In this document: positions 9,378 through 16,828 of the stretch, piece after piece
How positions within the stretch are numbered: the first letter of the stretch is position 1
Layout: the number at the start of each line of letters is the position of its first letter
Assembly (NCBI RefSeq): GCF_947631165.1
Contig: NZ_CANRKH010000001.1
Span: 62,001-126,000, forward strand
DNA from: an uncultured Dysosmobacter sp.
GTDB lineage: Bacteria > Bacillota > Clostridia > Oscillospirales > Oscillospiraceae
Direction of reading: 5' to 3'
Length of the DNA stretch: 64,000 bases
The notes under the pieces: model-generated
What the model saw: only the letters and a program-made list of their open reading frames with translations
What the model was told of the DNA's origin: nothing
The model's database searches: none
Position numbers and translations under genes: made by a program

Positions 9378-10519
9378 TTTTAGAACGTCTGTATTATCTG
9401 CGCCCGGTCAGGCCGCGGCCAGCTCCTCCTCGAACAGAGCCGCCGACGATTTCCACCCCAGCAGTTTCCTCGGATAGTGGTTTACCCAGTGTTCCGCCGC
9501 CGCCACCTGTTCCTTCGTCACCTCGTCAAAGTTGGTCCCCTTCGGGAAGAACCGGCGGATAAGCCTGTTCATATTCTCATTACTGCCCCGCTCGTAGGCG
9601 GAATAGGGATGGCAGAAGAAAACGATGGTCCTCTTGCCCTTCCGCCGGTGGGCGATTTCGATTCCTTCAAAGTCCTGGAACTCGCAGCCGTTGTCCACCG
9701 TGATGCTCTTGAACAGAGTATAGAACAGCCGCCCGAACTTCCGCTCCAGCCGGTTGATGGCCTTGACCACGCTGGCCGCGGTGTGGTCCTCCAGCAGCAT
9801 GACGATTCCCATGCGGGTCCTCCGCTCCGTCAGCACCAGCAGCGTTTTCTTGGACCCCTTGCACCCCATGATGCTGTCCATCTCCCAGTGGCCGAACTGC
9901 TCCCGCCGCCCGATTTCCCGCGGGCGCTTCTCGATGCTGTTGCCGCGGGCCGCGCGGGCCGCCTTTTCCCCGTCCCGCTTTTTCCGGTGCCGCTTCCCCT
10001 TGTCGTGCAGGTGGGAGGCGTCCAGCACCAGGAACACGTCCCCCCGGTAGATGTAGTTGTACAGCGTCGTCTCGCAGATTTCCGTGTCGTAGACCTCGCC
10101 GTTGTTTCGGATTTCCGCCAGGGCCGCGCCGGGGGAGAAGTGCTGCACGGCGATAAGCTCCTCCAGCCGTCGGGCAAGGGCGTGGTCATGCCCGATTTTC
10201 AGGTCCGGCCCCTTCGCCGCCAGGAACTCCTTGTACTTCCGCTGCGCCTGTTCCGGGCTGTACTTCACTACAAACTCATAATCCGTCGTCATTTGAACAC
10301 ATTTCCCCCGCTCGATTTCATAGTAGATGGACCGGAGGCATTTCCCCAGCGCGTCCGCTATGACCGGCTTCGGGATTCCCTTTTTCAGCATCCGCTCCAG
10401 CGTCAGCCGCTGGTCCCAGGAAAAGTGTGTTGCTCCCTTGTGATTCATGGTGGCACCCCCTTTTTCCAGTAATATAAATTGGAATAATCGGGAATGTCAA
10501 TCGTTCATCCGTTCTAAAA
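9378..10519. mobile_element. Possible IS30-type insertion sequence bounded by short inverted repeats
   Basis: TTTTAGAACG at 9378-9387 recurs inverted at 10510-10519, giving a 1142-bp unit around the transposase, the right size for IS30. Pairing beyond 10 bp is poor and I see no target duplication, so this boundary is tentative. Confidence 0.35.
9408..10448 (-). CDS. IS30-family transposase
   Basis: 346 residues. N-terminal HTH_38-type helix-turn-helix (about 8-48), a second DNA-binding region, then the DDE catalytic core: Asp191 in HWEMDSIMG, Asp252 in TVDNGCEF and Glu291 in RGSNENMNR, with the family-typical FPKGTNF afterwards. Known: IS30 enzymes cut and join via (IR)2 intermediates and like palindromic targets. 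It lies 160 bp inside the left prophage end. It could be a separate insertion sequence (short inverted repeats at 9378 and 10510) or the phage's own recombinase. Confidence 0.93.
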   Translation of the reverse strand: MNHKGATHFSWDQRLTLERMLKKGIPKPVIADALGKCLRSIYYEIERGKCVQMTTDYEFVVKYSPEQAQRKYKEFLAAKGPDLKIGHDHALARRLEELIAVQHFSPGAALAEIRNNGEVYDTEICETTLYNYIYRGDVFLVLDASHLHDKGKRHRKKRDGEKAARAARGNSIEKRPREIGRREQFGHWEMDSIMGCKGSKKTLLVLTERRTRMGIVMLLEDHTAASVVKAINRLERKFGRLFYTLFKSITVDNGCEFQDFEGIEIAHRRKGKRTIVFFCHPYSAYERGSNENMNRLIRRFFPKGTNFDEVTKEQVAAAEHWVNHYPRKLLGWKSSAALFEEELAAA

Positions 10520-10524
10520 AAGAA

Positions 10525-10550
10525 TTGCCGTAGGCTGACGCCTACGGCAA
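10525..10550. terminator. Bidirectional intrinsic terminator
   Basis: An 11-bp stem with a 4-nt loop and T-runs on both strands (10552-10558 on plus, 10520-10515 on minus). It ends the leftward repressor-like gene and insulates it from the transposase. Confidence 0.85.
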
Positions 10551-10556
10551 ATTTTT

Positions 10557-10799
10557 TTATTCTTTTCCGGTCAGCCAGTTCATGGTGACGCCCAGGACCT
10601 CCGCAAAGGTCATCAGCTCATAGTCCGTCACGAACCGGTCCCCCGTCTCGATTTTGCTGATTGCCTCCCGCTCGATAAGCACGCCCTTGACCTGCATCCG
10701 GGCTGCCAGCTCGTTTTGGGACAGTCTCTTGGTGGTCCTGATTTGGTGTATTCGGTCCCCTGATATATTCTTTTGCCCGCCGTAGTCATATATTTTCAC
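10557..10799 (-). CDS. Xre/Cro-CI family helix-turn-helix protein (candidate prophage repressor)
   Basis: 80 residues, almost all helix-turn-helix: IRTTKRLSQNELAARMQV to REAISKIETGDRFVTDYEL, ending MNWLTGKE as in small Xre proteins. It is divergent from the secreted-protein gene at 10900, and the shared 100-bp gap holds a palindrome. Position at the prophage edge and isolation by a terminator suggest a lysogeny regulator; there is no oligomerisation domain, so it could be only a local regulator. Confidence 0.8.
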   Translation of the reverse strand: MKIYDYGGQKNISGDRIHQIRTTKRLSQNELAARMQVKGVLIEREAISKIETGDRFVTDYELMTFAEVLGVTMNWLTGKE

Positions 10800-10819
10800 A
10801 GCACGCCCTCACTTCCGCC

Positions 10820-10878
10820 TTGACAATAGCACATCTCGCGGATTATTCTGTAATAAAGATTTACAGTTTATAATCTTT
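10820..10878 (+). promoter_or_regulatory. Divergent control region with promoter and palindrome
   Basis: On the plus strand TTGACA (10820), an 18-bp spacer and TATTCT (10844) form a plausible promoter for the gene at 10900. Downstream, AAAGATT and AATCTTT (10855-10861 and 10872-10878) form an inverted repeat with a 10-bp gap, a candidate operator for the divergent Xre protein. Confidence 0.55.
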
Positions 10879-10899
10879 TTTTACAAAAGGGGGATTGCC

Positions 10900-11718
10900 A
10901 TGTCTGGCCGGACTTCAAAGCTGCTCCGATGGGCCTTGTATTTTATCCTGTTCTGCGTCCTGCTCCGCGCCTGCGGAGTGATTTCTTTTACTGCCCATGA
11001 ACACGACTGGCAGGAGGCCACCTGCACCGCGCCCAGGACCTGCGCCACCTGCGGCGAGACGGAGGGGGAACCCCTGGGCCATCAGTGGACCGCCGCCACC
11101 TGCCAGGCCCCAAAGACCTGCGCCAGATGCGGCGAGACGCGGGGGACCACCGCCGGGCACGACTGGATTTCCGCCACCTGCACCGCGCCCAAAATCTGCG
11201 CCGTCTGCGGCGAGACGAAGGGGGAACCCCTGGGGCACCGCTTCTACTCCATGAATTGGTACACCACCCGCCGCCCCACGTGCCAGGAGGAGGGAGAGCG
11301 CACGAACACCTGCTCCCGCTGCGGCCTGACCGTCACAGAGAGCGTCCCCGTTATCGGCTGCATCCCCGGCAACTGGGAGACGGTGGAGGAGGAATCCACT
11401 TCCACCGTCGTCATAAAGGCGCAGTATTGTACCATGTGCGGGAGAGAGCTTGACCGCAAGCAGCTCACCCTTTCCGGCGGCGGCGGGTCCGGCGGCGGGG
11501 GAGGGTCCGGCGGCGGGGGAGGCGGCACGGTCTACGATAACCAGGGCCAGCAGAACACCACGGCCACCTACGTCCTGAACACCAGCACCATGAAGTTCCA
11601 CCGCCCGTCCTGCCGGGATGTCCCCCGCATATCGTCCGCAAACTACTCCACCTCCAGCCAGTCCAGGGACTACCTGATTTCCATAGGTTACAGCCCCTGC
11701 GGCCACTGTTCCCCATAA
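10900..11718 (+). CDS. Membrane-anchored Cys-rich repeat protein (lysogeny-type accessory gene)
   Basis: 272 residues. An N-terminal hydrophobic helix (about 10-28) suggests export or anchoring. Residues about 34-115 hold three near-identical repeats of about 28 residues built on HDW-x3-TC-x2-P-x-x-CxxCGET, each with a CxxC pair. A Gly/Ser linker (about 195-212) leads to a C-terminal domain beginning YVLNTSTMKFHRPSC and ending SPCGHC, like the small Cys domain attached to some exported nucleases. It is rightward against the late genes, with its own promoter region and terminator, so probably made in the lysogen. Function unknown; surface alteration or superinfection exclusion is a guess. Confidence 0.75.
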   Translation: MSGRTSKLLRWALYFILFCVLLRACGVISFTAHEHDWQEATCTAPRTCATCGETEGEPLGHQWTAATCQAPKTCARCGETRGTTAGHDWISATCTAPKICAVCGETKGEPLGHRFYSMNWYTTRRPTCQEEGERTNTCSRCGLTVTESVPVIGCIPGNWETVEEESTSTVVIKAQYCTMCGRELDRKQLTLSGGGGSGGGGGSGGGGGGTVYDNQGQQNTTATYVLNTSTMKFHRPSCRDVPRISSANYSTSSQSRDYLISIGYSPCGHCSP

Positions 11719-11725
11719 ACAGAAA

Positions 11726-11767
11726 AACTCCCCCGGCGCTGGCACACGGTCCGCCGCCGGGGGAGTT
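11726..11767. terminator. Terminator between the exported protein gene and the lysis genes
   Basis: A 13-bp GC-rich stem (11726-11738 with 11755-11767) followed by TCTCTTGTT. It lies between convergent genes (10900 rightward and the endolysin leftward) and can serve both. Confidence 0.75.
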
Positions 11768-11773
11768 CTCTTG

Positions 11774-13177
11774 TTATTTCAGCCAGTCCTTGCAGACATA
11801 GCCCGTGATGCCGTTCACGGCCACATACAGCCAGATGGTTTTTCCCACCTTGTTGTAGTAGCCGTAGCAGCGCACGGTGGTCCCGTTTTTCAGGACGCCC
11901 ATGCTTTTCTTCTCGGTGCCCGCTCCGGTGCGGATGTTCAGCCCGCTTTTGGCGTCCACCTTGTAGGCCCTCGCCTGGGCCTTGTCGAAATACTGGGCCG
12001 CCTCCACCTGCTCCTGCTTCGGCGTGCTGGTGCTGGGCGCGCTGGGGGCCGGGGCCGCGCCGGAAGTCGTCCCGTCATAGGTCACATAGGGCAGCTTCCC
12101 GTGTTTCAGCCAGCGCCTGGAGTTGTACCCGGCCTTGGCCCCGATGTTGGCGACCGCCGTAATCTGCACCCGGTTCTCCCAGGCGGGGGAACACTCCACC
12201 GCCAGGCCGCCGCCGATGTACACGCCGATGTGGCCGGACAGCCAGACGGCTTCCCCCACCTCGATGTTGGAGAAGTCGGTGGAGACCCCGGAGCACCTGG
12301 CAATCATCGTGTCCGCGCCGATGTCCGGCACGCCGTTGGCCTGGTAGACGGCCCCGCCGTAAGTCTTGGACTTGTCCCCGCTCCAGCCCCACAACAGCCC
12401 TTTGATAAGGCAGACGCAATCAAAGCCGAAGGTGTCCGCGCTGGCCGCCTGAATCATCTTCTGCCTGGCCGCGGCCTTGTTGTACGTGTGGTTGTTGCAG
12501 TATCGCTTCTTGTTGGCCTCGTTCATGGGCGCGCCGAAACAGCCCATGATATACAGGGTCTTATAGTTCCGGGCCACGTCCTCGGCCCGCTGGGCCAGCT
12601 GCTTCCCTGTGGTGATTTTCCCGCCGGTGGTCCCGCCGCCGGTGGCCGGTGTGGCCGGTTTCTTGGCGTACTTGTCGAAGTAGCCCTGCCCGTACCCGGC
12701 CCGCTTCACCCGGACCGATTCTACGGTGTTGGCCGGGCGCTCGAAGTTCAGCAGCACGGCGTCGGATGCCTCCCGCACCGTGGCCGCGGATTTCAGGACC
12801 GACAGCACGCTCTTGAAGCTCTCGCCCAGCTCCTTCATCAGAAAGAGCAGCTGCGTCTCCAGGTCCCCCACGGATTTCCCCGCCGCCTTGGCGTACTCCA
12901 GCAGGGCCGCCTTGCGGCTCCAGAACGTCCACTGACACAGGCCGTAGCCCTGCCCATCCCTGGCGAAGTTGGTATAGCTCCCGCTGTCCACGGCGGCGGT
13001 GTACTCCGCGTCCGTCATTTTCAGCTTGGTGTTCCCGGTGTTCTGCAGGTTGTTGGGCAGCAGGCCGCTCTCCGCGTAGATGTTCCCCATCATCCCGGCG
13101 GCCCCCTGTTCGCTCATGCCGTGCCCGGTGAGGAAGTTCCAGATTTTTTGCTCGTTATTCGCTCCAGTCAGCGCCAT
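11774..13177 (-). CDS. Phage endolysin: tail-lysozyme, NlpC/P60-like and SH3 domains
   Basis: 467 residues, three parts. Residues 1-170 resemble the phage tail lysozyme domain (NNEQKIWNFLTGHG, then MMGNIYAESGL with a likely catalytic Glu). After a Thr/Gly linker, about 190-380 resembles an NlpC/P60 amidase/peptidase with Cys254 in GFDCVCLIKG and His316 in GHIGVYIGGG. Residues about 400-467 form a bacterial SH3 wall-binding domain. It cuts peptidoglycan at the end of the lytic cycle. It is the last gene of the late operon, next to holin-like genes. Confidence 0.88.
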   Translation of the reverse strand: MALTGANNEQKIWNFLTGHGMSEQGAAGMMGNIYAESGLLPNNLQNTGNTKLKMTDAEYTAAVDSGSYTNFARDGQGYGLCQWTFWSRKAALLEYAKAAGKSVGDLETQLLFLMKELGESFKSVLSVLKSAATVREASDAVLLNFERPANTVESVRVKRAGYGQGYFDKYAKKPATPATGGGTTGGKITTGKQLAQRAEDVARNYKTLYIMGCFGAPMNEANKKRYCNNHTYNKAAARQKMIQAASADTFGFDCVCLIKGLLWGWSGDKSKTYGGAVYQANGVPDIGADTMIARCSGVSTDFSNIEVGEAVWLSGHIGVYIGGGLAVECSPAWENRVQITAVANIGAKAGYNSRRWLKHGKLPYVTYDGTTSGAAPAPSAPSTSTPKQEQVEAAQYFDKAQARAYKVDAKSGLNIRTGAGTEKKSMGVLKNGTTVRCYGYYNKVGKTIWLYVAVNGITGYVCKDWLK

Positions 13178-13186
13178 TGTGTCCTC

Positions 13187-13603
13187 CTATCCGACCGGGC
13201 CGCCGTCCTGCGGCGGGGCGTTCTCTGCGTCCTCCCGCCGCCGCTTCCGCTCCCGGTGCTTTTCCTTTGCGGTTTTAATCCACCCCAGGATGCCGCACTC
13301 GAACCCCATCATGGAGTAGAAACACTGAACCAGCGTGTCCGGTATGCCTCCCGTCAGCTCGTACAGCTCTATCATTTTCAGCGTGAACAGCAGCACGGCG
13401 GCCCCCACCAGGACCAGGACGATGTTCATAGTCCCGATACGGTCCAGCAGGCCCGGCTTCTTCTCCGCCGGGCCTGCCTGTTTGTTCTGTGTTCTTCCGC
13501 CGCTCCGGCGTTTTCTGCTCCCGCCCAGCAGGCGGTCGGCCAGCAGGGCCGCCGCCATCCCCAGCAGGAAGCAGGCGGCGAACCCGGCGATAATCCCTAT
13601 CAC
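13187..13603 (-). CDS. Small membrane protein, holin candidate (GTG start)
   Basis: 138 residues with two hydrophobic segments (about 2-24 and 59-79) and a very basic C-terminal region. The GTG start overlaps the TGA of the upstream peptide gene, so the two are coupled. Position directly upstream of the endolysin suggests a holin or lysis accessory protein; no specific family recognised. Confidence 0.65.
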   Translation of the reverse strand: MIGIIAGFAACFLLGMAAALLADRLLGGSRKRRSGGRTQNKQAGPAEKKPGLLDRIGTMNIVLVLVGAAVLLFTLKMIELYELTGGIPDTLVQCFYSMMGFECGILGWIKTAKEKHRERKRRREDAENAPPQDGGPVG

Positions 13604-13701
13604 TTGCGGTCCCTCCGGTCCTTATCCCCCACGTAGTAGCCCAGCGCCAGGCAGGCCGCCATGCAGACGGTGAACAGCAGCGCCGTATCAGGCCCGGTCA
13701 T
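13600..13701 (-). CDS. 33-residue membrane peptide in the lysis cluster
   Basis: ATG at 13701, stop at 13600-13602. A single hydrophobic helix (residues about 6-23) is followed by a charged tail, DKDRRDRK. It overlaps the stop of the gene upstream and the GTG of the gene downstream, the tight packing usual for phage lysis cassettes. Possible small holin, antiholin or spanin-like helper. Confidence 0.6.
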   Translation of the reverse strand: MTGPDTALLFTVCMAACLALGYYVGDKDRRDRK

Positions 13702-14014
13702 GGTCGCTGTCCTCGCCGTCGCCCCGGTCCCCCTGGGCCACGGCCACGGGCGCGCTCACATTAAGCCGCGCCATGACTTCCTGGGTCACAGCCTCGCCCA
13801 GCTCCGCCGGGTCGATGTCCTTCTTCTGGTCGTCCTTCTCGGTCGGCTCGGTCTTGTCCACCTTGCTGAAATAGAAGGTGATGACCGCCGTGTAGATGAC
13901 CATGAAGTTCTGGTCCACCTCGCCCTTGAAACTAAGGACAGCGAACATCACGGTCAGGAGGATGGTCACGATGGATTTCACGCTCACCAGGCGGTTGATG
14001 ACTTTCTCTTTCAT
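13688..14014 (-). CDS. Phage holin-like membrane protein, 108 aa
   Basis: Two hydrophobic segments (about 13-29 and 36-50) with a short charged turn, then a long acidic tail of about 55 residues. Size, topology and place in the lysis cluster fit a holin. Which of the four small membrane proteins at 13.2-14.3 kb is the actual holin cannot be told from sequence. Confidence 0.65.
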   Translation of the reverse strand: MKEKVINRLVSVKSIVTILLTVMFAVLSFKGEVDQNFMVIYTAVITFYFSKVDKTEPTEKDDQKKDIDPAELGEAVTQEVMARLNVSAPVAVAQGDRGDGEDSDHDRA

Positions 14015-14027
14015 GTCGGTTCTCCTT

Positions 14028-14315
14028 TCAAAATTCCGGTTTGTGCGCGCTCTTGTTCAGGTGCTTGTCCAGCATATTCAGCGCCTCCTTGCAGGGGCCG
14101 TCCGCCCCCAGCTCGATGACGCCCTGCAGGACGCATTTCAGGCCGTAGCAGATAAGGGTCTGTTCCTTCTGCACGGCGTTGATGACCTCGCTCTGCTTCT
14201 TGTCATTCTCGCTCCGCCGGTAGATGTAGAAGATGACACCGGCCAGGGCAGACACGGCGGCCAGCAGGCTGCCAGCCGTGATGATGGTGTTCGCGTCGAT
14301 GTACAAGGGCTTCAC
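14028..14315 (-). CDS. Small membrane protein, 95 aa, lysis cluster
   Basis: One hydrophobic helix (about 10-32) then a charged region with several Cys and helix-forming stretches. The stop of the upstream gene overlaps its ATG (ATGA-type, 14312-14315). Candidate holin or antiholin. Confidence 0.6.
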   Translation of the reverse strand: MKPLYIDANTIITAGSLLAAVSALAGVIFYIYRRSENDKKQSEVINAVQKEQTLICYGLKCVLQGVIELGADGPCKEALNMLDKHLNKSAHKPEF

Positions 14316-14506
14316 TCCTCCATTTCGTATTCGTCCGGGACTTCATCCCGTCCGAGGAGGGCGGTCAGGCGGTCCGCCGCCTCCGCCCGCTCCTCCTCCA
14401 TGACCACGGCCCCCAGCTGCGCCAGGGCGTCGCTCTGCGCTCGGATGATCCTGTTCTGCATATCACAGATGCCGCACAGCTCCTGAATGATTTGCAGATT
14501 GCTCAT
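14312..14506 (-). CDS. Small phage protein, 64 aa
   Basis: Start set at ATG 14506, which overlaps the TGA of the upstream tail gene; the open frame begins further upstream without a ribosome site. Acidic, predicted helical, sequence MSNLQIIQELCGICDMQNRI at the start. XkdX-like small genes often occupy this place, but I cannot assign a family. Confidence 0.6.
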   Translation of the reverse strand: MSNLQIIQELCGICDMQNRIIRAQSDALAQLGAVVMEEERAEAADRLTALLGRDEVPDEYEMEE

Positions 14507-15147
14507 TCCTCGGCCTCCGTCCAGCCGTAGACGCCCGGCTCCCACACGTTGGCGTCAACGTCGCTGGTCCAGTGTTGGCCCTTGTGGCTCACCTTGTCCC
14601 CCTGGTTGTAGGCGTCGTGCGCGCCGATGGGCTGCACCCAGGCGGGCCACTCCTCCGCCGGGTCCGCGATTTTGGTCCAGAGGCTGGCCGTCTTGTCCGG
14701 CGTCCAGTCCACCTGCGAGGTGTGGTCCTGGACGCACCGGTAAAGCTCGCCGTTGTACTGGCGGATGTTGCCCTGCTTGTAGTCCACCGGGTAGGCCCAG
14801 GGAGAAAACAGGTCCGTGTGCTCTCCGGCGGTGGTGTCGTCGATGCTCCCCGCCTCCGCCATGGTGACAAAGGCGATTCCCGCGGCGGTGTTTACCGCCT
14901 TGACCTGCTCCTTCACCGGCCCCGTCCGGTCCTCCGTCCGGTAGTGCCGGTCGATTTCATACCAGTCATAGCAGTTGCCCTCCGCGTCGTCGGCGCTGTT
15001 GAGCTTCCGCACCACCCGGAAATGGTCCGTGATGGTCTGGTCCGGGTAGATGTGCTCCACCTCCCGGTAGCCGGTCAGGTCCGTGTGGTGGCTCCCCTTG
15101 GTTTTGAGGACTTCCTTCTCTCCCTCTGTGCCAAATACATACTCCAT
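14503..15147 (-). CDS. Tail-associated protein with carbohydrate-binding-like C-terminal repeats
   Basis: 214 residues. The C-terminal half carries two CBM5/12-like motifs: YKQGNIRQYNGELYRCVQDH and then AYNQGDKVSHKGQHWTSDVD with WEPGVYGW, the pattern of small chitin-binding modules common in tail proteins. Its first 73 bases overlap the end of the reverse transcriptase gene in another frame. Likely a baseplate or fibre accessory that binds sugars; an alternative is a fibre chaperone. Confidence 0.7.
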   Translation of the reverse strand: MEYVFGTEGEKEVLKTKGSHHTDLTGYREVEHIYPDQTITDHFRVVRKLNSADDAEGNCYDWYEIDRHYRTEDRTGPVKEQVKAVNTAAGIAFVTMAEAGSIDDTTAGEHTDLFSPWAYPVDYKQGNIRQYNGELYRCVQDHTSQVDWTPDKTASLWTKIADPAEEWPAWVQPIGAHDAYNQGDKVSHKGQHWTSDVDANVWEPGVYGWTEAEE

Positions 15148-16274
15148 GTCATTTCCCCCTTTTTACTGTTTTCCCGGACGATTCTCTTTAGCTCCCGCTG
15201 GATGCGCTCGCCTCGGAAAATGGCCCGGTATAGGTTGGTGTTATTACAGTGTTTGAGCTGCCCCAGCTTTGAAATGAGACTGTGCGCCGTCCCTGGCAGA
15301 ATCCGCTTCCCGGCGTCCCGCCGCTTCCGATACCGTGCCACGGCCTTTTTGATGCGGTGGAGGTTGTGCTTCCGGGGCAGGGTGTAGCCCCGCCCGTACC
15401 GGTAGCCCACGGCGTCCGGCATCCGCCGCCGCTCTCGCTCCACGCCGTTGCGCGGGGCCTCCAGCTTCTCCGGCTTCCTGCCCTTCGGCACCGTCCTGAA
15501 TATCTGCCAGTCGCCTTTTAGCCGCAGCTGGTGAGCGTTCAGCCAGTTCTCCATGAGCGTTTTCAGCTTCCGCAGCTTCCGCTTGTTCGGCCCCAGAATC
15601 GTCAGGTTGTCCATGTACCGCACGTAATGGGCCGCAAATCCGCTCTGCCGGATAAGCTGGTCCAGCGGCTGGAGGACGGTGTTTGCGAACCACTGGGACG
15701 TGTAGGCCCCTATCATCACGCCGTCCTTGACGATTCTCCAGATAAGGTCCAGCACCCGCCGGTCCTTGATAAGCTGCCGCATCCGCGCCATGACCACCTC
15801 CGGCTTCAAGCTCATGTAGAAGTGGTAGATGTCGCCGGTCAGCTCGTACTTGGTGCCTTTCGGGTCCTTCACCATCCACCGCTCGATTGCCTGCCGCCCG
15901 TGGTGCGGGCCGCGGCCCCGGATGCTCCCGCAGCAGTACGGGTCCATCCCTCGCATGAAGATGGGCTGGAGTATCTGGACCAGCGCGTGGTGTATGTATT
16001 GGTCCGGCCACTGGGCCGGTTCGCTCACCGTTCTTTGCTTCCGGGCGCTTGGGTCCCATCTCTGCGTCACCTTGGGCGGCTTCTGCTCAAAGCCCGTCAG
16101 GATGATGTTCCGCAGGTCCTTGACCCGCTCCTGCTTCGTCTCCTCCACCCAGGCCGTGCAGGCGTTGGGCCGGTGGTGACTGTGCCAGTGGTGCGAGGCG
16201 TTCACCTCGTTGATTGCCAGCAGTAGGTTTTCATCTGAAATGAGCCGTTCAAACAGGTGTCCTACCCTGTGCAT
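15075..16274 (-). CDS. Reverse transcriptase of a diversity-generating retroelement
   Basis: 399 residues. Seen: RT motif A GDIYHFYMS (Asp148), the region-4 motif IGAYTSQ (188-194; DGR RTs have GxxxSQ where group II intron RTs have a different pattern), and the active-site box YMDN at 220-223, where YxDD is usual. No maturase or endonuclease domain. Known: DGR RTs copy template RNA with errors at adenines, and the product replaces the variable repeat. Supported by an adjacent template repeat (16474-16612) and a matching variable repeat in the fibre gene. A Shine-Dalgarno AAGGAGG lies 13 bases before the ATG. Asn223 could weaken metal binding, yet the repeats show past activity. Confidence 0.93.
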   Translation of the reverse strand: MHRVGHLFERLISDENLLLAINEVNASHHWHSHHRPNACTAWVEETKQERVKDLRNIILTGFEQKPPKVTQRWDPSARKQRTVSEPAQWPDQYIHHALVQILQPIFMRGMDPYCCGSIRGRGPHHGRQAIERWMVKDPKGTKYELTGDIYHFYMSLKPEVVMARMRQLIKDRRVLDLIWRIVKDGVMIGAYTSQWFANTVLQPLDQLIRQSGFAAHYVRYMDNLTILGPNKRKLRKLKTLMENWLNAHQLRLKGDWQIFRTVPKGRKPEKLEAPRNGVERERRRMPDAVGYRYGRGYTLPRKHNLHRIKKAVARYRKRRDAGKRILPGTAHSLISKLGQLKHCNNTNLYRAIFRGERIQRELKRIVRENSKKGEMTWSMYLAQRERRKSSKPRGATTRT

Positions 16275-16473
16275 AGGGATTTGTGCTCCTCCTTTTAGCT
16301 GTACGGACTTTCTCCCCGCGCCGGTTTCCCGGCGGGTACTCGCCCGCTCCCTTGTAGCTTATCTTCACCGTGGGGTGCGCGATTATCTGTGCCGTGAATA
16401 ATTGAGGATGGTTAGCAAGTCCCACGCAGTTCCCGCCCTTCCCGGTTGGGAGGGGCGGAGCGACGCCGAAGGT

Positions 16474-16612
16474 GGCGGGAGCCGATGTTGCTGCTGGTGT
16501 TGGAGGCCGTGTTGTAGTTCACGTAGAACAGGCCGTAGTTGCCGTTCTGGTTGTAGTTGCCGCCAACGTAGAGGCACGGGTTCGAGGCGTTGAAGTTCCA
16601 GTTGTCGCACGA
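16474..16612 (-). repeat. DGR template repeat (TR)
   Basis: 139 bp, non-coding, between the fibre gene and the RT gene. It aligns without gaps to 16838-16976 with 15 mismatches, and on the coding strand every mismatch is an A in this copy. If read in the fibre frame it is rich in Asn (AAC) codons, as usual for templates because AAY gives wide variation. An open frame covering it (16412-16717) has no coding support. Confidence 0.97.
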
Positions 16613-16721
16613 CGGCCCGACCCAAAACATCGGTACTGCACAGATAACCCCGACCGCGCCAGGGGCTTCCTTCCCGGCCCCGTGGCCGGGGACCCCTGTT
16701 TTTCGCGCGGATTTCAAAATT

Positions 16722-16749
16722 CCGCCCGGCGCGGTCCCACGCCGGGCGG
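16722..16749 (-). terminator. Hairpin between the fibre gene and the template repeat
   Basis: A perfect 10-bp stem (16722-16731 with 16740-16749) followed on the minus strand by AATTTT. It may end the fibre transcript and separate it from a TR-RT transcript; the T-run is short. Confidence 0.55.
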
Positions 16750-16782
16750 TCCGTTATATCATGTTTTTTCCATGCAAAGGGC

Positions 16783-16828
16783 GGGGGCTGCGGCCCCCTC
16801 CCTCTGCACTCCCTCCCCCATTAGGGGA
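16783..16828 (-). repeat. Two hairpins just downstream of the variable repeat
   Basis: Stem 16812-16817 with 16823-16828 (6 bp, holding the fibre stop codon) and stem 16783-16788 with 16793-16798 (6 bp, 4-nt loop). In the best-studied DGR a hairpin or cruciform a few bases after the variable repeat helps target homing; these sit in the matching place. No proof of function. Confidence 0.5.

Noticed and set aside
16412-16717. A 101-codon minus-strand open frame covering the template repeat
   Set aside because: Its lectin-like stretch is only the template read in the fibre frame; no ribosome site, and the flanking parts have no coding character.
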